A stretch of DNA of 64,000 bases from assembly GCF_000002995.4 (NCBI RefSeq), contig NW_025062479.1, positions 12,009,721 to 12,073,720 of the forward strand, given 5' to 3'. The stretch comes from Brugia malayi (taxonomy: Eukaryota; Nematoda; Chromadorea; Rhabditida; Onchocercidae). Shown in pieces: positions 32,861 to 47,300 of this stretch. The position numbers and the translations under genes are program-made. Within the stretch, counting starts at the first letter, position 1; the number at the start of each line of letters is the position of its first letter. Below the pieces are notes generated by a model, which was not told the origin of the DNA, did not search any database, and worked only from the letters and a program-made list of their open reading frames with translations.

Positions 32861-35800
32861 AGATGAAGGCTGGCTATATGTACGCAAGGTGAATGGGACT
32901 AGACTAGCGTTTCTATGTATTATTAGAAACTCGGGTAAGATAGTGGATTGTTGGCATGTCTTGGGAAGTTCACGAAACTAACAGCTGTTTGTTTTAATCA
33001 TCGATGACCTGTGAACCAATAATAGGTGACAACAAACGAGTAAACATATACATGATTTCCTATGTTGTAGTAGCATGGAATACGCAAGCAACACTCTGGT
33101 ACTGTCTCTGTTCTAAGATATGGATATATTTAGACTTTGTCCCATCTGGGAATTATTTGAATGAACTGCATGGACTGCACAGTAACTTACTTATTTCAGG
33201 GAACATATTCATTGCTTCCCAAATTAGAGATCTTTCATTTTTTCAAGGGAGAATTATGTAAGGTATCGATCGATCGATGTGTAAAACTCTCAGTCATTTT
33301 CCAATGAACAGAAAGAGTGGATTCATAACAATGTTGTGCATTGTCCTCTCTACAACTCACTTTCCTTGTCACGTAATGAGAGCTAAAATTTCGTACATAT
33401 ATGGAAAATTCGAAACTTTTCTTCAGCATATTCAACTGATTTCCTCCTGATGGTGCTAAAGTAAACTTCAAATATTAAATCTTGATCAGTAAGCAAGTGC
33501 ATAGGCTATTTAGATCACACAACAGCGGACAGTCCCTCATTCCTTCCCACCACTTCCTACCCTCAAATTTGATTTCAGACCTCCAACCACATACTTCTTT
33601 AGGTCCACATATTTATCGTCAACCACAAGTATTGATTGCATCGATCATGCTCACGATATAATTCTCCAACACCATTTTATAACACTAACTTAAAAAATTT
33701 GCGAAACCAGACTTTCCCTTCCATCACAATCCTTTTGTGTTGCTGTTGTTACCGAAGGAAAACCAAAATTATAAGAGTATTCGTTTTAAGGAACTGAAGT
33801 GACCCGAAGTTGCCAATGTTTTAGTTATTTTTTACGTGAGCTGATCAAACACCACCGATTATCAGTAAAAGATTTAATTGTTGCGTGACATGAAATTTAT
33901 CCAGAAATTACATTGTTTAAAAAAGCAATTACTGAGGAATGAAATATAACACAGTGTATAATAACAAGCCTGAGCATGGCTAACCGAGTATATATATATT
34001 CTTCTCAGAAACCTAGTTACACTGGTTGGTAGTTGCACAGGATATCAATAACAACGATGGATTTTCTCCCCATCAGAAGCCTCGTACAGTCTTACCACAA
34101 TTTTACCTGACATTTGATAAATATATCACACTACCGCATGACACAACCACTGGCTCATTTTATCACGGCTGAGAGTAGGGTAACAACAGTACGTCGAGTA
34201 ACCAAGATATAAAAGGGAAACTGGGTTCTTATAATCATGATCACTAGACTTTTACCAAAACAAGAAGCCTGCATTAGATGTAATAATATGCGTCAAGCAT
34301 ATGCATCGGGAATGCAAAATTAACTTTCTTACGGGAGACCTCAAAGGGATAATGCCATGTCGTGGAATAACGGAAATAATGAAAAGATTGGCTGCTATCA
34401 CTTACAATGTCCTAACGGAAATTTTTAACCATCATGAAATTTTCCTTTGAAGTTACGGTCAGATTCAGTGGAATTAAAAATTCTTTCAAAGCTTGTCAAA
34501 CTTCAAAATAAAAAAGCATGGAAAACCTGGGATACGCTTTCCGACCAGATCACCCATAAGCTAAATATATCAGATCTACAGTTACTTCAAAACACTTTCG
34601 CATATCACATTTAAAAAATTATTACAATACTGCGCGCATATATATATATATTAAGACATTGCATGACACTCTCACTTATGGTAACGCTAATTGAGTAAAA
34701 ACAATGTAACTTGTTTCCATTTCATATGATTCCACAGTGCGCGTTTGCCTTACGCAAATTTTGAAAAGAACACCAGATCCTAGTAAACATACAATAACAT
34801 CAAACACGAAAAATAAATAATTAAAACTTGTAGATAACTCTAAATCGGACCTGCACAGTTTTTTAAATAATGATTTGGCACAATGAAAAATGTTACTAGT
34901 AAAGTCAAACTTGACAAACGAAATCATTCATGAAAGAACAATGAATAATGAAAAATACAAGGCAACTCTCTAGATGATGTAGTCAGTGTAGCTGTCCGGA
35001 TAAATGCAGTTTAAAAAGTATTCAAAAAATAAAGTACCGAAATGCACAGATCCTATTACCTATTAGTCCTGTCAAACAAATGACTAGCCGGACTAGTCGT
35101 AATTTCATCCAAAATTCCACGGCTAGAATTTGAATGCTCCCTTCATTTTAATCCACAATTTAAATTAATTTTAATTAATTCAATCTCCCTGAAAATTTCA
35201 ATCACATATGGACTTCTGAAATAAATTTTCAGCTGCAAGAAACATTAAACAGAAACATCACTGGTAAGTACGTATCGTCAATTATGAAACTGAGAAAGAA
35301 TGGATTTAAAAAAAAAAAAACTTTCTGAACACACAAAAAAAAAAAAAAAATACTACGGACAATGCCATACTAATAGAAATCTTTGGCACAGCAAACGGAG
35401 CAACGAGAAATATGTGGTGTAAAAAATCACAATATACAAATGCCCCGTTGCAGTAGCAGCAGTAAAACATGCAATCACAGCTAATAATTATGACACATAA
35501 TGGGGACCACCGGCTTTGAAGACAGAAACGAGGACAATTCTGAACTGGATACGTTTAATGCACACTTCTTATGCACCTGTACCAGTTAACGGATTCTTGA
35601 GCAAGAAAAAGATTTAAAGAGTTATCCGACAAAAGTCAAACATATTCGTTTGCAATGTTGTGCCCTCTGTAATAGATCCATCTGGTCATATTCAGATGGT
35701 TTTCCTTGTTCTGAAGTGTTAAAAACAAGGTTAATAAAAATCTCTAACTGCTTAGTACGGTGTGTTCCCCAGTACATAAATACATATTTCACGTGATCAC

Positions 35801-36206
35801 ATATGGTATTTATAAACTAACAAACCCATCGTAAGCAAACACGCCCATTACAATAGTTCGTATTTCATATTTGCATCATTCATCAAAACAACTACAAAAA
35901 CTTTAATTAGTCTCTCAAAGTTATGGGATTATTATCAGGCACTGAAATCCCACATTCGATTACGCTACACATCAATTAAATAAAAATAAAAATATTGTAA
36001 CACCTGACAGGGCCAGTTTATATCTAGCGGAAGCGACTAGCTAATGGAATAACGAGTACATGTTTTATATATATAGTATTAAAATACAGAAAAGCACCAA
36101 ACGGAATGAGCAATTTGTTGAATGTAAAGCTATGGCAAGAATCGAACCAGTTTTACGAAGATAAACTGGAAGATATTAGAACCATCTTTCTTTTGAAGTT
36201 AATACT

Positions 36207-38308
36207 TCACTGCGTTGAATCAATTCCACTGGTATCCATATCCGGTGATGGTGAAGGTAACATCATATCCAACCAATCCATAGCAATGTTCTGAAACTAT
36301 AATCTGATACATTAGAGAACTGATCGAATGAAGCAATAAAACGACAAATACATGTCTAAGAAATGTATCCGCAATGCTGTGAAAGAAATCCGAAATCTTA
36401 CCTGATCCACGATTTGGTTGTGACCAAAGGATACAATTAATGGATCACTTTGGTTTGATGCCCGCTCATCTATATTATCCACTTTCTCATTATGAACATT
36501 CGGCTAAAATAAAAGTCTTTATCAGAAGTATAACATTATGAAAATTATTTACAACACCACTATTTTTCTCACAATGGGAATTCGAAGACATACTAATTTA
36601 CATTTACAGTCAAAAGACCGACAAAAAATTAAAAAATCACACTGTTAACTATGTATTGCTCAGCAGATTGTGAACAAACCGATGTTGTTGGTATTGCACA
36701 GTCATGCCGGAACCAATCATCACCTAACAGTGTTGCTAGCTCATCTGATCCATAAACTATTCCTGCACCAAAATCGAGATTGTCTGATTTCAAATCATTA
36801 GCACCTGCTAAAAAGCAAAAAAATTAATTTACAAGTTATAAATAATCTCACTACTTTCAGATTTGAAAAAATGAAATTAAAAAAGTACAGGAATGGACAT
36901 CAGTTGAAAATCTCAACTCTATTACTGATGATATTTAAGTTGAAAACTGTAAACATCTTAATTCTTTTTCCTAGCTTATTCAGCATGCAAAAGTCACTGC
37001 TTTAAAAAACAATTCGTCACAGAACAAATAATCAGGCGGAACCTTGGTCATCACGCAAAACATCCATTAGATCATCGAAGGCTTGGTTTTTCGAATACTG
37101 GAAAGTTTGCGACACATCAACAGCTCCTTCTTCGAATACTTCGACAAAATGATCATCGATTATACCATTCTGTTTCGTGCTGTAAGGTGTCGAAGTTGGC
37201 AGAGTTTTTGTCTGAAAAGAAACCAAAAAGAATAAAAAAGGTGTACTTCATTATTAACACAATTTCCCAACAAAATAAACCGAAGGCCAACATCAACTGG
37301 ATATCCTGCTTTATCTGTTCTTATGCAACTTTTCTTATCCATTTCTTTGACAACTCTTAATATAACAAGTACAGGAAATTTTTGATAAGCTTTAAAAATT
37401 ATTGGACGAGAACTATGGTATTGCTGGTAAGTAATCTTACGACGTAAGGTTGTATAAGCTGGTCACAACTTGGCAAAGCGGTAGGATTGCTGCCACCATT
37501 GCTTTCATTTCGACAACTACCGCTTTCTTGTTGCCGAAGAGAGCTGTATGTCACTTTCTGGATTTGGAATTCTTCAGGAAAACAAGACGGCGAAGAAACC
37601 ACGTTTGTTTTTGACCGTTTTTCAGCATCACTTTCCATTAAAGCTTTCGAGGCATTCTCTAACACCTGTTTGAAAATCTCCTCCATATCTACACTACCAG
37701 ATATTTTCTCCTGTGAATCTGCATTATCAGTCCTTGCTCTGAAGAAAGAACAAAAAGGAATTATCAGACAACAGAACATTCCCACAAGCCGTCCCATTAT
37801 AGTAGAACTCTTCTGGATCAGAAACATCCAACAATTACTTCCTTTTACAGAATTAAGATTTTTAAGAAAAAATAAAGTAAAATAAAAGCACGAATGAGTA
37901 CAACCTGTCAGACACCTTTTTATGAAGGATTTCTTCCAAAATTAATAAGCCACTACATTTTACTGATGCTGTAAAAGCAAAGAATGTTTAAGGACTCGCC
38001 TGTTAACATTATTCTTTTTGCGACTTTTAGGTTTTGGATAAGGTGTGCCTGTTGGTACATAACGCTGTAGTTCATCTTCATTGATAACAATGACACTGGC
38101 TTTCTGCTGCGATGTATTTTGAATTGATTCTATTGCTATATCCGCCAAAGAACCACACTGATGTTGTGAAGTGCCGACTGTTACTGGTTCAAGGGTATTC
38201 GAATCTATTTTTACATTGTGTTGTACTTCCGTTTCACAACTCTGATCCTTACCGACTTGTGACGCTGCAGCCACCACAGCCTGAAAATCTTCAATCCTAA
38301 TAATATAA

Positions 38309-38353
<45 letters not shown>

Positions 38354-41300
38354 TCGAATATGATAACATACAGTATTGCATCAGAAACATTATTTAGCAC
38401 TTAAAATTATCTACAGGAGGAAAATGGAAATAAAGAATGAGCAAAGATGCTCAAAAGAGAAGAAAAAAGAAAAAAAAGAGAAGGAAGACGATGACCCTCA
38501 TTATTTGCTTTAGCACATAGTAAAGACATTAATGCAGTTGTCGTAAAAGAAATTATAAAAAAAAAAAAAAAAAAAATAATAATAAAACACACATGACTTC
38601 TTTCAAGCTGATAACGCCTCAGTAATTGGACAATAAGAAGTGCAGTGCGTGCATCTTGTTTGATCAAACGTACGATATCTTGAACTGCTTGTTCAACATG
38701 CAGTTCTTCCTGCAGTTTCTCTTCTGTTGAAGCCAAATTTTGTTGCTCTGTTATTTGAGCCTGAAAATAATCTACATGAAAAAAACTGGCAGATCAACTT
38801 TATTTTAAGCTGAAAAGACAATAGAGAGAGAGTAACAGTCACCAAGAATGTATCATACTGTGCGAAATAAAGAACTTTGATTTCATGATGAGTTCGAACT
38901 TTTTTTCAAACTTCGTGTAAAGTTTAATCCAAGAAAGCAATCTACAGAAGCATAAAAGCAACTTACAAAAACATAAAAGCATCTTGTCGGAATAATTTCG
39001 AGAACTAAAGTTCGAAAAGTCTGGTAGGAAACAAACTAGCCTGCATCTGCTGTTGCTGAAGTTTATGTTGCAAGAAAAGTTGTATGTGGAATTTATTCAG
39101 GTGTTTGATATCCAACTGATTGAGCCACATATCTGCTTCAGACTGCTGCTGATTTCCTTCTAATTTGGCGTCTTCCTGTCTTTTTGCTTGCTGAAAGCAT
39201 TACTCATGTCATTAATTCACATTAACAAAAAAAAAAAGTTAAATGAAAGTTGCAATACTACTTTAATAAACTTTCATCCATATACTGGTTAGTAATGTAG
39301 TAGGGGCTTGAAATATCCGATGAGTAAAAGTTTGCTTCCTGACTATATCACAATCTTTTTTTGGATTTTGCAAATCTTCGGATAAAAGATAACGTTCTAG
39401 CTTTTTGTTATGGCTATTTTTATGCCTAATTAAAAATTCATATAATTCGTTACACGAAATTTTTAACCAGAAACCTGTGCTTTTTTAGCAGCAAGGATTA
39501 CTTGCTGTTGATGCTTCAGCTGCTGTTGCGACCGATGCAGCTCCTTCTGTAATTCTTCAATTTTTCGTTGCTGAAATCGCAACATTTCTTCATGAATGGA
39601 CAGTGTCGTTGCAGATAGCCTGTAAAAAAAGGTTTCGGAAAATCATATCAAACAAGAATGCCGTGTGATAAAAACATCTCCATCTCAGTCTATATGGAAT
39701 AAATCTATCTTTGCTAAATATTGTCACAATAAACTCAATGTTCTGGCAAATACTGAAAAAATCTGAAAAAAATCAAGAGCGCTTTTGAATCTAATGAAAC
39801 CACCTATAATTAGTGTAAAGTAAGGGAAAATCAAAAAGCTTACAAGGCGGTTGTATCACTTGGATCAACATGTGCAGGATACTTCTTCACGGTTACTTTT
39901 TCAGAATTATTTGGTGGCGATGGAATATCCGGTGAGCTACCACTGGCCGAATCCGCCATAATGGGAGAGCAGTGAGGCTGTGCAGATTGCAGCGGTGGAC
40001 AGAGTGCATTTTGTGATACTGATGTTCCATCCTGAATGTACTTTGAATTTCCTACTTTCAGCAGAACATTTCAGCATCAATGTCAATCATATCTGCTTCA
40101 AAATGCAGTGGCATCATAATGCTACAATTAAAAACTATGTCAATGAATTTATGGAAATTTAGTAGACTACCAGCATCAAACAAACGCTTTAAACCATTAT
40201 AACCGAATACCCTTCCCTCTTGACGATCTTCAGAACAACAAATGTTCTCTTCAAATAAAATTGCTGTCAGTGATTAATCAGGCACTCTTAATACGTATGT
40301 TATTCACTTACTTTTTAAACTACTTTTCCGAGAGCAATTCCTTCAAAATCACCGATACAAAAGCACAGCGAGTAACAGTTTCTCACTACAATTTAACAAT
40401 ATTTATACCACTCAAAATATTTCCTTTCTCTCTTAGTTTGTAGAAAAAGCAGAGAGACAGAGAGGAAGAGATATAATTTTTCAACTAAATTCGCTGAGAT
40501 ATAATTTCAACTAAATATATTGCCATTTTTTGAATAGACACCTTTTCAAGAGTAAATCTCTAAAGCAATGACTGCTATAACATTCGAAAAAGTGACTAGT
40601 GTTTGACTAATTTTCCTCAAGATTTCCAAAACATTTTCTCAAAGATTTTTATTTGCTTTATTCTGCTCAACAGAAATGGATAAAAAAAGAGCTTATGGTG
40701 CACTACATTCAATGAAATCTTTGCAATAAATGGAAAAAACAATGATAGACTATTCCCAGCTTTTATTTACTAAAATTAAGACGGCGTGCGTTGAACATAT
40801 ATCCTTGAAAATCTCGGAAAATATTTCCCGGGTTGTTTGAACATTGTTCATTTTCTGCTAGTCTCACATCACAATGAAAATATTCAGGTACTCTTTTGAA
40901 TACAATATACATAAACACTATTTTCATATCACACACACAACAACATTCACCTTCCATAAATAGCAGTTACCTTTAAATTGTGTCGCGTAATATTATTACA
41001 TATAAGGAATTGGTTATGACAGTTTTGTTGCTTTACAGTAGGACGTGTAATTGATGCAGTTCCAGCATGCTGAATCTGTGCTTGCGTCTGCTGTTGATTG
41101 CTATGTGTTGGTGTTCCAGCCACCTGATGTGATACTCCTGTTAATCGGTGATCCGAAGTAGTAGATCCAGACAGACGACAACTAAGAACTGGATTTCCTG
41201 GCAATGTGCTTTGTATCAGCTGAGTTTGCTGCTGTTGTTGTCCAGTTTGCATGACGTGAGGAGAAGCTTGTTGTTGCAGCTGTTCAACAGAAGACGTTCG

Positions 41301-44300
41301 CACCAACGTGAACTGAAAATAACAGCCTTGCGAACAAAGAGGAAAAATATTCAATGAAATATGGTGCCAATATGGAAATTTCAATGCGACAGAAACCCTT
41401 TCCCATCATTCCATCCCTCAAATATATTATCTAAAAAACTTTTTCATTTAAAAAATTTCTCATTCTAAAGAAAACTGCTTTTAAAAGATTTTTGCCAAAA
41501 ACACATTTAACGCACTTGTCCACCTGAACCAAGCTGTGCAAAACTAAAAGTAGGTTCTGTTTGCACTTGTTGCACCATATTTTGTGACAGTTCTGTAGTG
41601 GTTGAGAGTAGCTGTTGTGATCGAATACTGCTGGTAGATTGGATAGTACCGTTTAGGGTGATATTATTCGTGAGCGGATATTCGGATGACATACAACAAC
41701 ATTGCACACTGTGCGGTACTGTTGCTGTTGCAACAACAGAGCCATTGGCATCCACAAGCTGAAACAGAAGATGTCATTAGTATTTCGGAAACAATCTCGA
41801 AGGCAACAACCTAACCAATCGTTCACATCGAACAGTAACTCACGATTAAATAATCATGAATACAAATTGCCTGCGTTGCACACCTTCTAAGAATAACATA
41901 CGTATTACCAATCGTGCATTACCAAGAGTCTGATGGTATTTGCAGCTGCCAAACTTTTTCCAGTGACAATTAACAGGTAAGAAGGTTGGATAAAGTAAAA
42001 GAAACAACAGTATTTGTCTGAATAAAGTTTTCAGCAGATATCCTATCATACACTATCACAGTTCCTACACCACGACAGAAGTGATTTTATCAAGTTCTAT
42101 CTGAAATAGGTAATAGGGAAAAATACATGCAAAACTTGGTGTTGTTGTTGTGCTGGAGGCAATTGTACGGCAAGAGAGTGCTGCTGCGCTGATTGAGTCC
42201 GCTGTACCAAAGGTGAAATAGAATGTTTGTAAGCATAATCACTGATAACATTACTGATAGGAGGTAACCGATTCGACTGTACTGCAACATCAGGAGCTGG
42301 AGACGAGATGGAAATCAAGTCGGATGATGAATCCATTAACGTAACTTCACTACAGTGATTCAAAATCGATTCCTCGTATGGTCTTAATCGTTCCAGTAGT
42401 TGTGGCTTTGCACCGGAAACGGGCAACTGACGCTTTTTGCATTCATTTTTGAGATCTTGCACTCGATAGTCTGCAAGGCGGGTTTTTGGCTTTTCATTAT
42501 CACTCATAGAATTAACGGTTCCAGATGAAATCCCTGAATAACTGTAATTAGCACTGGAACACTGACAACACTGCTGATTTTCTAGCATTTGCTCGGATAT
42601 TACAGACTGCACTCCATTGTGAACACAATCCGTACCAACTAACGAACTTTGAGTAGATGCTGTCACGCAGGGTGATGTTGCGCTCGATGTAGCACATTCC
42701 TCTGGACAATGCTGTCCTTCCTCTTCCTAGAACTCATTTCTGTACGAATTTGGTTATTGCACTTTTCAAATTTGAACGAAAAAAATCGTACCATACAACA
42801 GTTAAAATCAGTTTGTTCATGTAGCATGAGTATCTTATAACTTATGTTGTGCAAAGTTGTTCCTTACCCTATATTATTAGATGCATTTGCTAAACGTTTT
42901 AAAAGTCAAACAATGTAAAACTTTTAGGAGTACCTGTGAGGTGCCGAGGGCTCGGGACTCTTCAACCTCACGCTGCCACTGTAAGAACAACTGTTGCTGC
43001 TGAAGTAAAAGATCGTAGCTACTCTGCATTTCACGCGTATCCTCATTCTTCAAAAGAAAAACATATCAGCCTGTTCAAGACAAGGATATTTATTAGTGAA
43101 GGTGCATTTCGATCAATGTTCTCCACTGCTAAATGTAGTTCCAAGGATAAACATAAGAAACCTGAATAACTCTTCGATTCTTTCATGCCCAAATAGAGAG
43201 AAATAAAAAAATTTTTCAAATCCAGTTTAAGGGAAAATCCTCTCTAAACTCTGCGTACATTTATGTCATATATTAACTGTGTCGGCTCAGTACTGGATTT
43301 AATCTAATTTTCATCTTTAATAAGCAATATAATCTGAGCACACCACCAAATCTCGATCCACAATTTCTTTTTTTTCTTTTTTATAACAAGAAATTCGTGA
43401 AAAAAGATGAATAACTGTTCACTAACATTAAATAATGAAGCATTATCGCTAACGTAAGATACACCATGAGCCACCAATGCATCATTTATAGTTTCCGCAT
43501 CCTGAACAAATGGCAACTAATTAAAAGCCATCGTAACTAATGTTTACGACTCTTTCAAACATGAATTCTTTAATCTGTTACAGTTCAATTTCTTTCTAAA
43601 GAAATGTAATCTGCTCACATGCAACTCATACTAATTTAGCCATGTAAAAACGCCTTAAAATATACTGTTGTATTATACACGTAATGAGCTACATCTCTGA
43701 CCACCAATTTGTTTATAAATTTCACCAGCAATAATTAATAACAAGCATACTTGATAATTTGTAGAAGCAGAATCTTGCAATTTTAACTTTGATCGAGTAT
43801 TCGGTGATGGTAATGTTTGATCATATGGTGTTCGATACTGCGAACTTTTTTTACGAACTTTTGATTTGGTCAAACAAACATTTGGTAGTTTTCTTTGATA
43901 AGCACAAGCTGGTGCCGCGGATATTACCTCCATCTCTATTCAATTATTATTATTATTTAGTGACCACAAAACACATCCGAATAAAAAAACTTTAATGAGC
44001 GAAATCAAATTAAATGCTTATTAATAAGCTATCTTTGCATACTTCAGACAAGAATGCGATTAAGAAAACTTCTCCAAAAATTAAATGATAAAATTACCCG
44101 ATTGCTTCTCTTCGTTCTCAACCTCTTTTCCTTGGGTAGTTTTAGTGAACAATAAGCGGCCCTCTAAAAAGAAAGAAAAAAGACTTTGAAAAAAACATTC
44201 AAATAATCAAAACAAAGTTTGCCATGTTTGGTTGGCTGAAAGCAATACGACGATTTTTCAGTATAATCATTCTATAAGTTTTACCACGTTTTTAAAAACT

Positions 44301-47300
44301 TTCAAGCTTTCCGAGCATAGAAAGAAACTAGTGTTACAGTTTGAACAGCGCAACCATCTACAGATAAGATCCAAAGTCAGCCTTAAAAAAAAACCTTGTA
44401 TTGCTTGCTCCAGCTCCGCATCAGCTTGTAAAATTTTCTTAGTAATCAGCTCGAGTGGACCAGGTCGATGTTGCAATTTTTTATTCAAATCGTCTTTCAG
44501 CTTACAGCGTTTCAGCTCCTCGGCCTTCCGCTGAATAGATGGATCCGCATTAGACGCTATAATACAGCATTTAATTGCTATAATTTCATTTTTATTTTTC
44601 CTGAAAAGTAAGGTTTTAATATGAAACAGTAACAACTCAGCTAAAATGTTTCATTTATTTCACTAATCTTGAAAGAAAACTGCATAAAAACTGTTACCCC
44701 ACTAAAATCCATAATAAAGTGAAAAAAAAAAAAAAAAAAAAAACAATAAGTACTAGCTCTGATTTTGGTGATGAATATATGAAATAATCTGATAGAATCC
44801 ACCAATAGACCTTTGGAATTAGACTACAGCTAAAAGTTGGAAGTTACGAACAATTAAATATGAAGTTTCACAAAAAAAATTTGAATATATTTTCACTGGA
44901 GAACTCGAGTACAACTAAAAATTCACGTTTTCTTCACCGGTCCAACCAGGAGTGAAATTAAAGTTCTAGAAAGAATTGAAGATTTTCAGTTTAGTCCTTT
45001 TCATAGAAAAAATGAAAAATGGACAAAACTAAATCAAAACTACTTAAGTAAGCACTTTTCTCTCAAACGTTTACGATAAAGAGTAAAGAGGAGAAAACTT
45101 GTCTAGTTATTAAAGGATATATGACATATCGATTAATAACAAGCAGATATAAAGTGTAAAAAGAAAAAAAAAAAGCGGAAAATAAGATTCGTAAATCTAA
45201 AACTTGCAATAAACAATACAACAATGCATTAAAATCAAATTATATTTTTCATAATTTAACAACGCAAGAAGTTATTTGAATAATCTGTAATCAAATTCAA
45301 GGTAACAGCGGTATTTTTGTATAGCTTAAACAAGTGTGAATCAAAGATGAAAATTACCAGTAAGTAAGATGTGCTGCGTGACAAGCTTCTGTTTGGAGGG
45401 GCGCTGTTCGATTTTCCGTTTTAAAGCGTCACGTTCTTTTGATCGCAGAACACTCTTTCGCCTATCGCCTCCGTCCGCTGAAACATAAAAACTTGAAATA
45501 TTGTTAATTTGTTTAGAAACGCAAAATCGATAATTATTTGCTTGTGAAAACATGAGTGGTGAGAAGTGATCGCTTTCGAAAATCTATACGTTAATCAGCA
45601 CAAGGTGAGGGATGAATTCCGCTTAGTCAATTGCTTTGTGGAAAATAGTTTGAGACAATTTTCGGATTCGAAAGAAGGACAAAACAGCTTCACGACATTT
45701 TTGCATTAATGTATCGATTTTCAAAAGCGAGATTCCTACCAGATATATTAACAATATAAACTGTAGGACACAATACGAAACTACGAAAATCTTTCGTTAC
45801 AATGATCTTACCCTGGCACCAGTAAAAAGACACAGGTGCAATCAAGATATATAAATAAGAAATGAATATTAACTCAATTTTGAAGTTAAACTGATCAAAT
45901 TATACACTCCACAGGTCAGATATTTGGGATATTTAATCATGAAAGAACTCTTATTATCATCACGCAATAAAAAAAGAAAACAAGTTACTAAGTTATCTTG
46001 CAAACAAGTTAAACAAGTTATCCTGCATCATTCAGATCTACTTCACTAAACGTTCCACTTTAATCAAAAGTTCGCAAATATTAATTAAGTGAGAAGTAAG
46101 ATAGGTCACTGAAACAGCTGGGAAGATTCACTTCTATGTTTCTATAAAGTTCGACACATTCGAAACAAAAGAGAATGAAATACATGACTTTTTTTTTGTT
46201 ACGAAAACAGATCAAATCGGAACATGGTATGGCATATATCCCCTATTTTCTAATATCACTTCTCAATAATCAAATTATCTCAAATAGATTCGGATTTCGT
46301 AACAAGGTAGAAAAAAAAAAAAAACATCTATCCATCTATATTGATGACAGCGAAATGAACCGTAAAATAGAAACGAAAAAGGATGTATTAGAGAATGCCG
46401 AATCTTCCTGCTGAACTGAAATCAAGAAAAAAAAATCTTTTTGGCAATCAAAAACCTATTCAATACCGACGACTATTTCTTCCTTCTTCTCTCTTCCAGG
46501 AGTGGAAGGAGAGAGAGAGGGAGAGAGATATGAATAGAAAAAGAGAAGAGGTGGTGGTGCTCTTTGGGTAATTAAACGACAGCTTTTAGTAGGCAAAAAA
46601 GAAAAGCTAAAAATGCTACACTGTCAGAAGCAGTTAGGCTAGTTTTCTTTTGGAGAACTTAAGCAAGAATTTTTCGGAAATTGATTCGGAAACTTAAATT
46701 CCAATTGTTACAATCTAAAAATCTGTCCAGAATTCATTAATGCTCAATAAGATCAATGATTTCTCATCACCACTTCCATTTGATAGCATGTATGTGAATA
46801 TTTGAGGAACAAATTATTTATGTGTAAGAAAAAATTATATGTAGGAAAAAAATTGAGTAACTGAATAATGGTTTCTAATAGGCAAGAAGAAAAACCCTAA
46901 AAATGCTACTTCTTCATTAGATGCAGCTAACTTTTCTTTTTAGAAGACTTAAAACAATTTTTTGAAAAAAAAAAAATCAAACAAAAATAAAACAATCATA
47001 TTATTTTTCACGTATAAATATAACATTCACTATAGCATAAGTATTTTACTTAAGTGAACCCAGATCTTTAAGAGACTTCTCAACCTATGATGATTCTAGC
47101 AACGACAATAATTTATCACGAGAAATATCAAAGATGCTAAGACTAAAGTTATAACGAATCAAACAGAGAAATTGAGAAATTTAAAAGAAATTATTACTCA
47201 CCAAAACAACGAAAGAAAACACATTTTAGTTTACGATGAAATTATATACGTCAACATATTCAAGAAAAAAGGTGAAATTATAATCATCAAAAAATATGAA

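Larger units (their letters stand above)
31162..36206. other. Long non-coding interval between MRTF 3' end and zinc-finger gene
   Basis: About 5 kb. 31.9-32.5 kb is strikingly GC-rich for this window, and 32.4-32.9 kb is a microsatellite-like tract; both are listed separately. 33-36 kb is AT-rich with short TA runs (33990, 34640). Short frames occur on both strands, including one of 63 codons at 31622 rich in K and E, but none has splice or family support. The GC-rich part is the likely promoter or 5' leader of the zinc-finger gene. Confidence 0.5.

Noticed and set aside
32371..32887. Long open frames on both strands rich in Cys, His, Met and Val
   Set aside because: They are products of the CATG/TGTG microsatellite-like tract, which stays open in several frames at once; there are no starts, splice sites or family patterns.
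36100..36180. GGTTCGATTC-like motif on the minus strand, resembling a tRNA B box
   Set aside because: The flanking bases do not form a T stem or acceptor stem, and no A box is placed correctly.
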